Shown one piece after another: positions 18,152-26,533 of a DNA stretch of 64,000 bases. Made by a program: the position numbers and the translations under genes. The DNA comes from Tenacibaculum singaporense (lineage in GTDB: Bacteria; Bacteroidota; Bacteroidia; Flavobacteriales; Flavobacteriaceae), in the NCBI RefSeq assembly GCF_003867015.1, contig NZ_CP032548.1:1431001-1495000 (forward strand), given 5' to 3'. The notes beneath the pieces were generated by a model. That model saw nothing but the letters and a program-made list of their open reading frames with translations, was not told the origin of the DNA and did not search any database. The stretch's first letter is position 1. Each line of letters begins with the position of its first letter.

Positions 18152-19084
18152 TTATTTTGTCAATACCCAGTTTATTAGGTCTTTTTTGTCTACAATAGCC
18201 CAACTATGAGGATGTCGTTCACCATTTGCTCTATACCCTTTGTTTGTGGTTGGTATATACTCAACATTATTAAAACCTTTAGTTTTTAGACTCTCATATA
18301 ATTTTTTGATATAGAAGGCATTCATTTGGTCATAATCAGCCATTCTATTCTTTTTCCACCATAAAGTATCAGGTTCTGTGTAAAGTCTAATCTTAGTGTT
18401 TTTTAGTTTCTTTATGTTAGAAATATTGTCTGTACTAGAGGTAAATATAGCCTTCTCCTCGTATTTTTTAATACTGTCTTTAGGGTTGCCAAAGTTATTA
18501 CCTAATGTTTCTAATAGCCAAGTACTTTCTAAAATTGAAGGCTCTGAAAAGTTTCGTTCTATATTTTTTTCTGAAGATTTATACAAAGCAACCAAATCTA
18601 TTGGAGAATCTACTATAAATACTCCTTTTGGATCGATATAAAATTGTTTCTTCCCAATAATATAATTGCTTATTAGAAGACTAACAACTCCACCACTAGA
18701 AAAACCTCCAATAATAATATTGTCAGTTGGTAATTGATTTTCTGTAATTATAGTTTGTAAACTTTTAGCAAGTTGTTGTTTTTCGTTTTCTTCAAGCCAT
18801 AATTTCTGATTAAGATTAGAAAGTATAACCGCAATATTATTTTCTCTAGCGATATCAAGAATTTTAAACTCTCTTTTAATGTCTTTAGCAACTTCTGGGT
18901 AACCTCCAAACAAAATTAAAACCGCCTTAATTTCTTTAGTTGGTTTATAAAGTTCGTAATCTTCTTTTATAAGCTCGGTAAACTCAAATTTTTCAGGAGT
19001 TACTTGTTGTTTTTCTTGTTTGCTCTGCTTACAGGAAGTAAATACAATAAAAGCTAGAATTAAAATTATTGTAAGTTTTTTCAT
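18152..19084 (-). CDS. Alpha/beta-hydrolase-fold lipoprotein
   Basis: 310 residues. The N terminus MKKLTIILILAFIVFTSCKQ is a lipoprotein signal with Cys18 as the lipid-bearing residue. The body fits the alpha/beta-hydrolase fold: AVLILFGGYPEVAKDIKREF (oxyanion side), and the nucleophile elbow IIIGGFSSGGVVSLLIS with Ser at about 142; a C-terminal HPHSWAIVDKKDLINW provides a likely catalytic His. Such lipoproteins are usually periplasmic esterases or peptidases. The substrate cannot be given. There is no clear operon partner. Confidence 0.78.
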   Translation of the reverse strand: MKKLTIILILAFIVFTSCKQSKQEKQQVTPEKFEFTELIKEDYELYKPTKEIKAVLILFGGYPEVAKDIKREFKILDIARENNIAVILSNLNQKLWLEENEKQQLAKSLQTIITENQLPTDNIIIGGFSSGGVVSLLISNYIIGKKQFYIDPKGVFIVDSPIDLVALYKSSEKNIERNFSEPSILESTWLLETLGNNFGNPKDSIKKYEEKAIFTSSTDNISNIKKLKNTKIRLYTEPDTLWWKKNRMADYDQMNAFYIKKLYESLKTKGFNNVEYIPTTNKGYRANGERHPHSWAIVDKKDLINWVLTK

Positions 19085-19182
19085 TTGTAATAAATGTTTT
19101 ATTATGATTTTGTTATCGAGAAATAAATATAGTTTAAGATTAAGAGAGTTAGGTCTTTAAACTTATAGATTAAGTTTTACTT

Positions 19183-19380
19183 TTATTTTTTGCACAATGA
19201 ATTAGCTACCGTTTTTATTTCCTTTAGTTCAAATTTCGTTTCGTTTTTCCATTCCACATCATATATTCCTCCGCCTTCATCTATTTTAGCTGCTTTAAAG
19301 TTAAATGATTTTAGGAACAAGGTTAGACCTGTAATTCCATCATAAGGATATCCGCAGGCATAGAGTTCAAGTCGTACTTT
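19183..19380 (-). pseudogene. C-terminal remnant of a hypothetical protein
   Basis: A 65-codon open stretch ends with TAA at 19183-19185 and is closed upstream by TAA at 19381-19383; it lacks a start codon. It reads VRLELYACGYPYDGITGLTL and continues with FLKSFNFKAAKIDEGGGIYD and VEWKNETKFELKEIKTVANS, a well-formed protein sequence, so this is the tail of a gene whose beginning is lost. The family is not recognised. It fills most of the 323-bp gap between the two neighbouring genes. Confidence 0.55.
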
Positions 19381-19407
19381 TTATGGAGTCATTGTTATGC
19401 AACGTAT

Positions 19408-20238
19408 TTATATAACATTATCAGAATATGCTCTTTTTATAAAATAAAGTCCTTTATCTGAAATAATAAATTTTCTTTTGTTATTATCAATTTGAGATTC
19501 AATGAGTCCTAAAGATAAGAACTGTTCAATTATATTTTTACTTTCTCTATTTAAAGAATTACTATCTGTAAGGTATTTGTTAATCATATGTAAACTATTT
19601 ACAAACTCATAAACAATATTCTGAGGTGTACTATTATATTCAGTATAATAATTTTTGAATTGGTTATTGTTTTCTTTGGACTCATATCTCAATTCTTGAA
19701 TTTTTCTGTCTTTCTCATTTAAAGATTTCTCAAGAGATAATAATTGATTTTTTAGTTTTGTATTTTCATCATTAAAGTTCTCTATTCTTGACTCCTGTAA
19801 TGATTTTTCTTCTTCTAATTTTTTGATTTTCTTATTTAAATCTGATTTTTCTTTGAAATCCGATTTTAAATTTTCTAATTCAATCTCACTGGTTGCTACC
19901 GATTTTTTGCCAGTTATATCTAAGAGTTTATTCTTATATAAATTTTCATTTCTTTGACTCAACGCGTAAAAAGTAAGTTTATCGAAAATCATCATGATGT
20001 AAGGAAGAATACCTATATAAAATATAGCGATTGCTAACGGGATATATAATACTTGAGATAGATGATTAAAATTTTTGGCAATGTAATCAATTCTATCTTC
20101 TATTTTTTTATCTGAAATTATAAGTACCATAATCGGCTTCCAGTTGATAGCAATAAAAGATATTATAAAAGTGCCGATGAATGGGTTTTTTAACCTTTCT
20201 TCTGAAGATTTGAAAATAGAATTGAATATATCTTTCAT
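19408..20238 (-). CDS. Membrane protein with central coiled coil and C-terminal winged-helix-like region
   Basis: 276 residues. Two hydrophobic segments lie at about 21-42 (PFIGTFIISFIAINWKPIMV) and 64-85 (YIPLAIAIFYIGILPYIMMI). A long coiled coil follows at about 115-190 (SDLNKKIKKLEEEKSLQESR to KDRKIQELRYESKENN), then a small C-terminal domain (EFLSLGLIESQ, KFIISDKGLYFIKR) that looks like a winged helix, whose final strand-turn DKGLYF is often seen in such domains. The N-terminal SSEERLKNPFIGTFIISF is shared by a group of bacterial membrane proteins of unknown function. I would not assign a role. Confidence 0.65.
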   Translation of the reverse strand: MKDIFNSIFKSSEERLKNPFIGTFIISFIAINWKPIMVLIISDKKIEDRIDYIAKNFNHLSQVLYIPLAIAIFYIGILPYIMMIFDKLTFYALSQRNENLYKNKLLDITGKKSVATSEIELENLKSDFKEKSDLNKKIKKLEEEKSLQESRIENFNDENTKLKNQLLSLEKSLNEKDRKIQELRYESKENNNQFKNYYTEYNSTPQNIVYEFVNSLHMINKYLTDSNSLNRESKNIIEQFLSLGLIESQIDNNKRKFIISDKGLYFIKRAYSDNVI

Positions 20239-20383
20239 CTAAATATTTTTATAGTATAACTAGTTTATATACGTAATAAAATTACCAATACGCATTTTAC
20301 ACAGTAGAATAAATGGAAGATATAGCAATTTTATTTACACTCTCAAATATAAAAAAAGTAAGATAAAAAAGTGTAACTTTTTT

Positions 20384-20485
20384 ATCGGGTCGACACCCCA
20401 AGCCTAATCGGGTCGACACTCCCTCGGTAAGGGGAACGATGCTCCCCGCCTAAGGGGAGTGCCATTCACTGCCTAAGGAGAGCAA
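20384..20485. repeat. GC-rich intergenic repeat/hairpin cluster
   Basis: Within the 465-bp gap 20239-20703 there is a stretch much richer in G+C than its surroundings. It contains ATCGGGTCGACAC twice (20384 and 20407), GCCTAAGGGGAG and GCCTAAGGAGAG as near-direct repeats, and a hairpin CTCCCC-GCCTAA-GGGGAG. No coding frame is evident. It may be a decayed insertion-sequence end or a dispersed repeat. Confidence 0.5.
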
Positions 20486-20575
20486 CTTCAAACAACAAAA
20501 AAGGTAAAATATTCGTATTGTGTAGAAAAATGTTTGTTAGGTGCTGTGGTGTATAAAGAAGTCATTAAAAAAAAC

Positions 20576-20602
20576 AAATACACCCCAAAGAGAGGTGTAT
20601 TA
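20576..20602 (-). terminator. Terminator hairpin downstream of the copper carrier gene
   Basis: AATACACC...GGTGTATT stem-loop with flanking A-rich sequence, about 100 bp past the stop of the minus-strand HMA gene. Confidence 0.5.
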
Positions 20603-20703
20603 AAGTGTAAATTTTTATAAACAGTTAATTTAACAGCTTACAAAAGCACAGGTGTTCTCTTTTGTTTCAATTTGCAGCGTAAGTGAGAGTCGTGTAATTG
20701 TTT

Positions 20704-20925
20704 TTATACTAAAGGTTCTGCTTTAAAACCTTTACTTTTTACAATAGCAATTACTTCATCCGTAGTAATTCCTTTAGAACTTACGGTAAGAACTTTATCA
20801 TCAAAATTAGTATCTACATTCCAATGGCAAATACCTTCAGCATTGTCTAAATCAGCTTGAACTTTTGATACACATCCTCCGCAGTTAAGGTTTGTTTTGA
20901 ATTTTAACTCTTTATTATTTTCCAT
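20704..20925 (-). CDS. Heavy-metal-associated (HMA) domain protein, CopZ-like
   Basis: 73 residues, a single ferredoxin-like HMA domain. The metal-binding motif is LNCGGCVSKVQADL (Cys15 and Cys18), here with Asn in place of the more common MT before the first Cys. The beta-alpha-beta-beta-alpha-beta order is complete, with DKVLTVSSKG and IVKSKGFKAEPLV at the end. Such small proteins carry Cu(I) to CopA or bind it in the cytoplasm. The gene lies 156 bp downstream of copA on the same strand, with which it is likely regulated. Confidence 0.85.
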   Translation of the reverse strand: MENNKELKFKTNLNCGGCVSKVQADLDNAEGICHWNVDTNFDDKVLTVSSKGITTDEVIAIVKSKGFKAEPLV

Positions 20926-21081
20926 TATATTAAAAATTTATTAGTTATTGAATACTGTAAATTTCAGCACAACGGGACTGTTTGTTGTTATACTATTTTA
21001 AGATTGATTTGTGAGATTTACAGATTTACTTATTAAGTGAGATTTAAAACGTTCCGACACTTGTTAGTGCTGAAACACTTG

Positions 21082-23499
21082 TTACTTTTTCCATTTTAAT
21101 CGTAAGCTATTGGTAACTACACTAACACTACTCATAGCCATGGCTGCACCAGCAATCATAGGATTTAATAAGAAACCATTAATTGGGTATAAAATACCAG
21201 CAGCAATAGGTATACCAATAAGGTTATAAATAAATGCCCAAAATAGGTTTTGTTTAATGGTAGCTACCGTTTGTTTTGATAGTTTTATGGCTTGTGGTAT
21301 CTTACTTAGGTCAGATGATATAATGGTCATTTTAGCAACATCCATCGCAATATCACTACCTTTTCCCATGGCAATACTTACATCAGCAGTAGCTAGGGCA
21401 GTACTGTCGTTAATACCATCACCCACCATAGCAACGGTTTTTCCTTGTTGCTGTAACTCTTTTACAAAATCGGCTTTATGTTGTGGTAACACTTCAGCTT
21501 TATAATGTTGAATACCTGTTTCTTCAGCAATTGATTTTGCAGTAGCTTCGTTGTCACCTGTAAGCATGTATAATTCAATATTCATAGCCTGTAACTCTTT
21601 AATAGCTTGTACCGAGGTTTCTTTTATTTTGTCTGAAATAGCAAGTACAGAAAGTGCTTCTTTACTATTAGCAAACCAAATAACAGTTTTAGCCTGTTTG
21701 CTCCATCCGTCTGCCTGTTTTAAAAGTTCTTCCGCTATGGTAACTTTATTTTCTACTAATAGTTTTTTATTACCTACAAAAAAGGTTTTTCCATCATAAT
21801 CAGCCTTAGCACCCTTACCCGTAATACTGTCGAAATTTGTTAGTGGGGTAGTGGCAGTATCTCCTAAAAACTTTACAACTGCTTCTGCTAATGGGTGTTC
21901 AGATTTTTTCTCAATACTTAAAAGAATGTTCTTAGCAGTATTATTATTCTGTAACCAAGATATACCAGTTACCTCTGGTTTTCCCTCGGTAATAGTTCCT
22001 GTTTTATCTAAAATAATAGCATTTACTTTTTTAGCAGATTCAAGGCTTTCAGCATCTTTAATTAAAATACCTTTTTCGGCACCTTTACCAACGCCCACCA
22101 TAATAGCGGTAGGAGTAGCAAGACCTAAAGCACAAGGACATGCAATAACCAATACGGTGATGGCAGCTAACAATCCTTGAACCACTCCGTTATCACCCCC
22201 TAAAATAAACCATATAATAAATGTAATCACAGCAATACTCATAACTACAGGTACGAAAATACCTGCAATTTTGTCAACCAATTTTTGTACAGGAGCTTTA
22301 CTACCTTGTGCATCTTGTACCATTTTAATAATTTGAGCCAACATGGTTTCTTTTCCAACCTTAAGAGCTTTGAATTGAAAACTTCCTTTTTGATTGATGG
22401 TTCCTGCAAACACTTTTTCATTTTCTTCTTTTAGCACAGGCACAGGTTCGCCACTTAACATGCTTTCATCTACATAAGAGCTTCCTGTAATAACAATACC
22501 GTCTACCGCAATTTTTTCTCCTGGTTTGACAAGAATAGTATCATTTACGTTCACTTCTTCAATAGGGGTTTGTTTTTCCATTCCGTCAGGTTGTATCACA
22601 ACCACAGTTTTAGGTTGTAAGCCCATCAATTTCTTAATGGCAGATGAGGTGTTTCCTTTGGCTTTTTCTTCCAATAGCTTTCCTAACAGAATAAATGCGA
22701 TGATAACCGAAGCAGCCTCAAAATATACATGTGCTTCTAATCCTCTAGATTCCCAAAACTTAGGAAACAACATGTTAAATACACTAAATATATACGCTAT
22801 ACCTGTACTTAAAGCGACCAAAGTGTCCATGTTTGCAGAACGATGTTTGGCTTGTTTCCATGCATTGATAAAAAAGTCTTTACCAAACCATAATAACACA
22901 GGGGTAGAGAAGGCCCACATAATAGGGTTGGCGTAAGGCATGTTCATAAAAAACATACCAATAACAACTACAGGCAGCGAAAGTAGTACCGACCACATGG
23001 TATTGGTTTTTAGTTGCTTGAACTTCTTTTCATGAATAGCTTCGAGGGTTTCTTGTTGTTTGGTTTCGTCTTCAATTAGCAAATCATAACCCGCACCTTG
23101 TACTGCTTTTTGCAGTTTTGTAGCATTGGTTATGTTTGGAAGATATTCTACCGTTAAATTTCCACTAGCAAAATTTACCGAAGCATTTACTACACCTGGT
23201 TCGTAGCTAACAATACTTTCAGCACTTCCTGCACAAGAGGCGCAAGTCATACCTAATACTGGAAATACTTTTTTAACAGTGGTTACACCGTAGCCCAAAT
23301 CTTTTATAGCGGTAACGGCGTTTGCAAGAACTTCTTCGTTAGTAACCGTAATAGCAGCTCTTTGGTTGTTTAGTTCTACTTTGTGGGTTTCAATTCCCTC
23401 AACATGTGCTAATCCTTTTTCAACGATTAAAGCACAGTGTTCACTTTCCACACCTTCTAGAGGTAGGTAAATGATATCTTTATTGTTATTTGTTGCCAT
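21082..23499 (-). CDS. copA: Copper-translocating P1B-type ATPase
   Basis: 805 residues. Two N-terminal HMA modules: the first (about 1-72) is degenerate with a single Cys (GVESEHCALIV), the second (about 75-142) has intact GMTCASCAGSAE. Then eight predicted membrane helices, the actuator motif MLSGEPVPVLK (TGE-type), the ion-path CPC in VIACPCALGLATP, the phosphorylated Asp in DKTGTITEGKP, the HP locus SEHPLAEAV and MVGDGINDSTALATAD. This is the CopA signature for Cu(I) export from the cytoplasm. An AraC-type regulator lies 86 bp upstream and a CopZ-like gene downstream, giving a compact copper operon. Confidence 0.95.
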   Translation of the reverse strand: MATNNNKDIIYLPLEGVESEHCALIVEKGLAHVEGIETHKVELNNQRAAITVTNEEVLANAVTAIKDLGYGVTTVKKVFPVLGMTCASCAGSAESIVSYEPGVVNASVNFASGNLTVEYLPNITNATKLQKAVQGAGYDLLIEDETKQQETLEAIHEKKFKQLKTNTMWSVLLSLPVVVIGMFFMNMPYANPIMWAFSTPVLLWFGKDFFINAWKQAKHRSANMDTLVALSTGIAYIFSVFNMLFPKFWESRGLEAHVYFEAASVIIAFILLGKLLEEKAKGNTSSAIKKLMGLQPKTVVVIQPDGMEKQTPIEEVNVNDTILVKPGEKIAVDGIVITGSSYVDESMLSGEPVPVLKEENEKVFAGTINQKGSFQFKALKVGKETMLAQIIKMVQDAQGSKAPVQKLVDKIAGIFVPVVMSIAVITFIIWFILGGDNGVVQGLLAAITVLVIACPCALGLATPTAIMVGVGKGAEKGILIKDAESLESAKKVNAIILDKTGTITEGKPEVTGISWLQNNNTAKNILLSIEKKSEHPLAEAVVKFLGDTATTPLTNFDSITGKGAKADYDGKTFFVGNKKLLVENKVTIAEELLKQADGWSKQAKTVIWFANSKEALSVLAISDKIKETSVQAIKELQAMNIELYMLTGDNEATAKSIAEETGIQHYKAEVLPQHKADFVKELQQQGKTVAMVGDGINDSTALATADVSIAMGKGSDIAMDVAKMTIISSDLSKIPQAIKLSKQTVATIKQNLFWAFIYNLIGIPIAAGILYPINGFLLNPMIAGAAMAMSSVSVVTNSLRLKWKK

Positions 23500-23585
23500 T
23501 TTTTTACTGTATTAATTGTACAGTACAAAGTTGGCATTAAGTTAGAGGAAATTTATTGTGGAATTTTGGAATTGATTTATAAGAT

Positions 23586-24146
23586 TTACACCTCGTCTAA
23601 TGGTTTTCTTCTGTCTTTACGGATTTTTTTAAAGTGACTTGGCGTTAATCCTGTAACTTTTTTAAACTGATTGCTTAAATATGCTACGCTTGAATAGTGT
23701 AAACGAAAGGCAATTTCACTTAAGGATAATTCATCGTAAACGAGTAACTCTTTTACCTTTTCTATTTTTTGAGCAATAAAATACTTTTCAATAGTAGTAC
23801 CTTCTACTTCAGAAAAAAGATTGGATAAGTAATTATAATCGTGATGTAGTTCGTTGCTTAATAGTTCAGATAGATTGATTTTTGTTTCACTGTCTTGATG
23901 GTGTACCAAATTGATGATTAAGTTTTTTATCTTTTCAATAATGCGACTTTTTTTATCATCAATAATCTCGAAGCCTAAATCAAGTAAAATCTTGTCCAGA
24001 CTTTCTTTTTCATCTGAAGTAAGTTCTTTTTCTAGTATAACCTCACCTAATTTAATGTTTTTTACGCGAATACCTAATTTATCTAATTCATTTTGAATGA
24101 CTAGGATACAGCGATTGCAAACCATATTTTTAATAGTGAGCGTCAT
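23586..24146 (-). CDS. AraC-family regulator with N-terminal CxxC HMA-like domain
   Basis: 186 residues. Residues 1-70 look like a heavy-metal-associated domain: TIKNMVCNRCILVIQNELDK has a CxxC (Cys10, Cys13) at the position of the HMA metal loop, followed by GEVILEKELT and LLDLGFEIIDDK. Residues about 95-180 form an AraC helix-turn-helix pair (LSLSEIAFRLHYSSVAYLSN, FKKVTGLTPSHFKKIRKDR). I infer a copper-sensing activator of the adjacent copA and HMA genes, since it lies immediately upstream on the same strand. Direct metal binding is not shown by sequence alone. The short length lacks the usual AraC cupin domain. Confidence 0.85.
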   Translation of the reverse strand: MTLTIKNMVCNRCILVIQNELDKLGIRVKNIKLGEVILEKELTSDEKESLDKILLDLGFEIIDDKKSRIIEKIKNLIINLVHHQDSETKINLSELLSNELHHDYNYLSNLFSEVEGTTIEKYFIAQKIEKVKELLVYDELSLSEIAFRLHYSSVAYLSNQFKKVTGLTPSHFKKIRKDRRKPLDEV

Positions 24147-24197
24147 AGTATTTTTATTATAGTTTGTTAGGTTTACAAAGATAGGAATAAGTGCTTG

Positions 24198-25172
24198 CTA
24201 TAAATCAAAAACGGTTTCAATTTCTGCAATTCTATACCCTTGTGATTTTACAAACTCACTTTCTTCACTAGTTGGGTTTATAACAGGGTTTGTATGGTTG
24301 AAGTGAATAAAGATAATTTTGTTCTTTTCTTGTTTACTTAAATCTTTAAATTTTTCTAAGCTTTCAATAATAAAAGGATGTGGTATTTGGCTAATATCTC
24401 TACTGTTTATTTCTTTTCCACTATAAAAAGTAGCATCTAAAAAAGCATAGTCTACTTTTTTAATTTCATCAATAATGTTTTTGTCCCATTTTTCCCATTT
24501 GTCAATATCAGGAATAAACAAAGCACTTTTATTAGGACCAGTTATGCGATAGCCCACGGTTTCTGAATATTCGTCTCTATGAGGAACCATAAGTGGAGTA
24601 ACCTTAATGTTTTTGGTTAGTTCAATTGTTTTTTCATTTTTTATTGGATAGAGCGCTATGTTTTTTCGTGTGATTAATTGATTCCAAGGTCCATTTTCAG
24701 ATAAGAACTCTTTCATTCTAGGCATTGTATATACAGGTGTATTGTCAGCATCCATAGCTTCTTTACCTAAATACATTAAACCAGTGTAGTGTCCTATATG
24801 AGCATGTGTTAAAAAGATTCCATCTGCAATTTCTTTGTCACTACCATCTTCTAGTTTGGTAAGTGTTTTCATTTGTGTTGCAATATCAGGAGTTGCTTCA
24901 AACAAATAAGTTTTATGGTGTTGCTTGTCAATTACTCCTAATGAGGTTACCTGTCTTTTTTTATCAGGATTCTTAAAAAGGTTAGCACAACACTCTTTTT
25001 TACATGCAATTTGTGGAGAGCCTGCATCTTGAATAGTTCCTAAAATAACAATAGCGGTATTGCTCTTACTTTGTTTTGTAGGGGTGTTTGTTTTTGATGT
25101 TTTCTTTGAAGATGTATTACCAGTACATGAAAGGATAAGGAGAGCAATGAAAAGAATACAGTATTTATTCAT
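24198..25172 (-). CDS. Metallo-beta-lactamase-fold lipoprotein (PqqB-like)
   Basis: 324 residues. The lipobox is in ALLILSCTGNTSS (Cys16). The body resembles the PqqB branch of the metallo-beta-lactamase superfamily: VILGTIQDAGSPQIACKKEC has a Cys-rich loop after a Gly-rich strand, the metal motif is LTHAHIGHYTGLMYLG (HxHxGH instead of HxHxDH), then PLMVPHRDEYSETVGYRI, FIPDIDKWEKWD, LDATFYSGKEI and IHFNHTNPV provide the other metal ligands. Family enzymes hydrolyse or oxidise small substrates; this outer lipoprotein has no pqq genes beside it. It is adjacent to the copper block, but a copper role is only suggested by position. Confidence 0.8.
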   Translation of the reverse strand: MNKYCILFIALLILSCTGNTSSKKTSKTNTPTKQSKSNTAIVILGTIQDAGSPQIACKKECCANLFKNPDKKRQVTSLGVIDKQHHKTYLFEATPDIATQMKTLTKLEDGSDKEIADGIFLTHAHIGHYTGLMYLGKEAMDADNTPVYTMPRMKEFLSENGPWNQLITRKNIALYPIKNEKTIELTKNIKVTPLMVPHRDEYSETVGYRITGPNKSALFIPDIDKWEKWDKNIIDEIKKVDYAFLDATFYSGKEINSRDISQIPHPFIIESLEKFKDLSKQEKNKIIFIHFNHTNPVINPTSEESEFVKSQGYRIAEIETVFDL

Positions 25173-25286
25173 ATTATAACTTGTTGGTACTAATGTGTTT
25201 TGATTATTAGTTAAAAGTACAAATTTAATACTAGAAAGAAGAAGGGAGATTTAATACTCTTGATGAGGGATAGATATAGAATAATA

Positions 25287-25317
25287 AAATCCCAAATGTT
25301 ATTTACTTGGGATTTTT
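25287..25317 (-). terminator. Terminator after the methyltransferase gene
   Basis: AAAATCCCAA...TTGGGATTTTT inverted repeat, downstream of the minus-strand gene that ends at 25355. Confidence 0.7.
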
Positions 25318-25354
25318 ATTAGTCTTCGTTTATTTAAGTACGAGATTTTTAAAG

Positions 25355-26392
25355 TTATTTAACAGCGATAATGGCACTCGAAGGACCAGTTAAATGCATC
25401 ATTCTAGTATTGCTAAAACCTACCTCTTTTGCCCAGTTATTAAAATCTGAAAGAGTAAAATCGTAGCCTTCATCTGTTTCAATAATCATGTTTAGGGACA
25501 TCATTAAACCAAAAGCATTTTTATTTCTTTCATTATCAATTATATTTTCAATAATGATTAGTGCTCCTTCTTTAGGTAGGGCGTTATAGGCTTTTTTTAT
25601 GAGCATTAACTTATCTTTTGTACCCCAATCATGAAGAATGTTTCCCATGGTAATAACGTCTGCTTTTGGTAATTCATCAACAAAGAAATCACCTGAGTGA
25701 ATTTCTATTCTGTCGTTTAAATCAAAACGGGTTACATTTTCTTTTGCTATTGGTTCAACAGCAGGAAGGTCAAAAGAAATACATTTTATATGCGGATTAC
25801 TTTTTGCAATTTGTATTGATAAATCTGCTCCAGAACCACCAATATCACATAACGTATTGTATTTAGAAAAATTAATATCACGAGCTAATTTCATGAAATT
25901 TCCAGCCTGAACACCTGACATTCCGTGTATAAATTCTCGGAGCTTATTTTCATCTGCATAAATTGCTTCAAATATTGGCTTGCCACCATTTTTTGTCTCA
26001 TTTTGTGGTTTTCCAGTTATTAAAGCTTCTTCTAAATCGTTCCAAAAAGGATACAATCTGTTGTTAGACATTTCTAATATGCCTCCCATATAACTAGGTT
26101 TGTTTTTATCTAAAAACAAGTTGGAATCTTCAGAATTGCTATATATAGCGCTTTCTTTTAATCCGGAACGTTGTAAGAAACCTAAAGCAACTAAAGTGTC
26201 AAGAAAGTCGAAAAGAGATCTATCATGAAGTTTGAGTTTATCTTGAATTTCTTTTCCTGATAATCCCCCTTTGGCTAAATGTGTAAATAACCCCATTTTA
26301 ACAGCAGTAAGTAAGGTTTTTGAAGCCCAAAAACCCATACCTACTTCCATGATTCTTGAAGGGGTAATTTGGTTTTCGTTTGTTGAGTTCAT
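25355..26392 (-). CDS. SAM-dependent O-methyltransferase family protein (acetylserotonin O-methyltransferase-like)
   Basis: 345 residues. The N-terminal part (about 1-95) is a winged-helix dimerisation domain (GFWASKTLLTAVKMGLFTHL, DFLDTLVALGFLQRSG). The C-terminal Rossmann domain has the SAM-binding LCDIGGSGADLSIQIA (about 186-201), the acidic residue ending the second strand (CISFDLPAV) and ITMGNILHDWGTKDKLMLIK, the family's catalytic-His segment HDW. This architecture matches Methyltransf_2 enzymes acting on small phenolic or polyketide substrates. It is not next to a biosynthetic cluster here; the substrate is unknown. A terminator lies behind it. Confidence 0.85.
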   Translation of the reverse strand: MNSTNENQITPSRIMEVGMGFWASKTLLTAVKMGLFTHLAKGGLSGKEIQDKLKLHDRSLFDFLDTLVALGFLQRSGLKESAIYSNSEDSNLFLDKNKPSYMGGILEMSNNRLYPFWNDLEEALITGKPQNETKNGGKPIFEAIYADENKLREFIHGMSGVQAGNFMKLARDINFSKYNTLCDIGGSGADLSIQIAKSNPHIKCISFDLPAVEPIAKENVTRFDLNDRIEIHSGDFFVDELPKADVITMGNILHDWGTKDKLMLIKKAYNALPKEGALIIIENIIDNERNKNAFGLMMSLNMIIETDEGYDFTLSDFNNWAKEVGFSNTRMMHLTGPSSAIIAVK

Positions 26393-26495
26393 AGTTTAGT
26401 TGTTATAGTTAATAATTAATCTTTTTAGTTTTATTAAGTTCAATTATTAGGGATAAATGAAACTAATTTATGAATCGGGTAAAATCAAGAGGATA

Positions 26496-26528
26496 AAAAA
26501 ATCCCAAGCGTTATTTACCTGGGATTTT
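26496..26528 (-). terminator. Terminator after clpC
   Basis: AAAAAATCCCAAG...CCTGGGATTTTT stem-loop next to the clpC stop at 26534. It is a near copy of the hairpins at 12371 and 25287. Confidence 0.75.
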
Positions 26529-26533
26529 TATTT

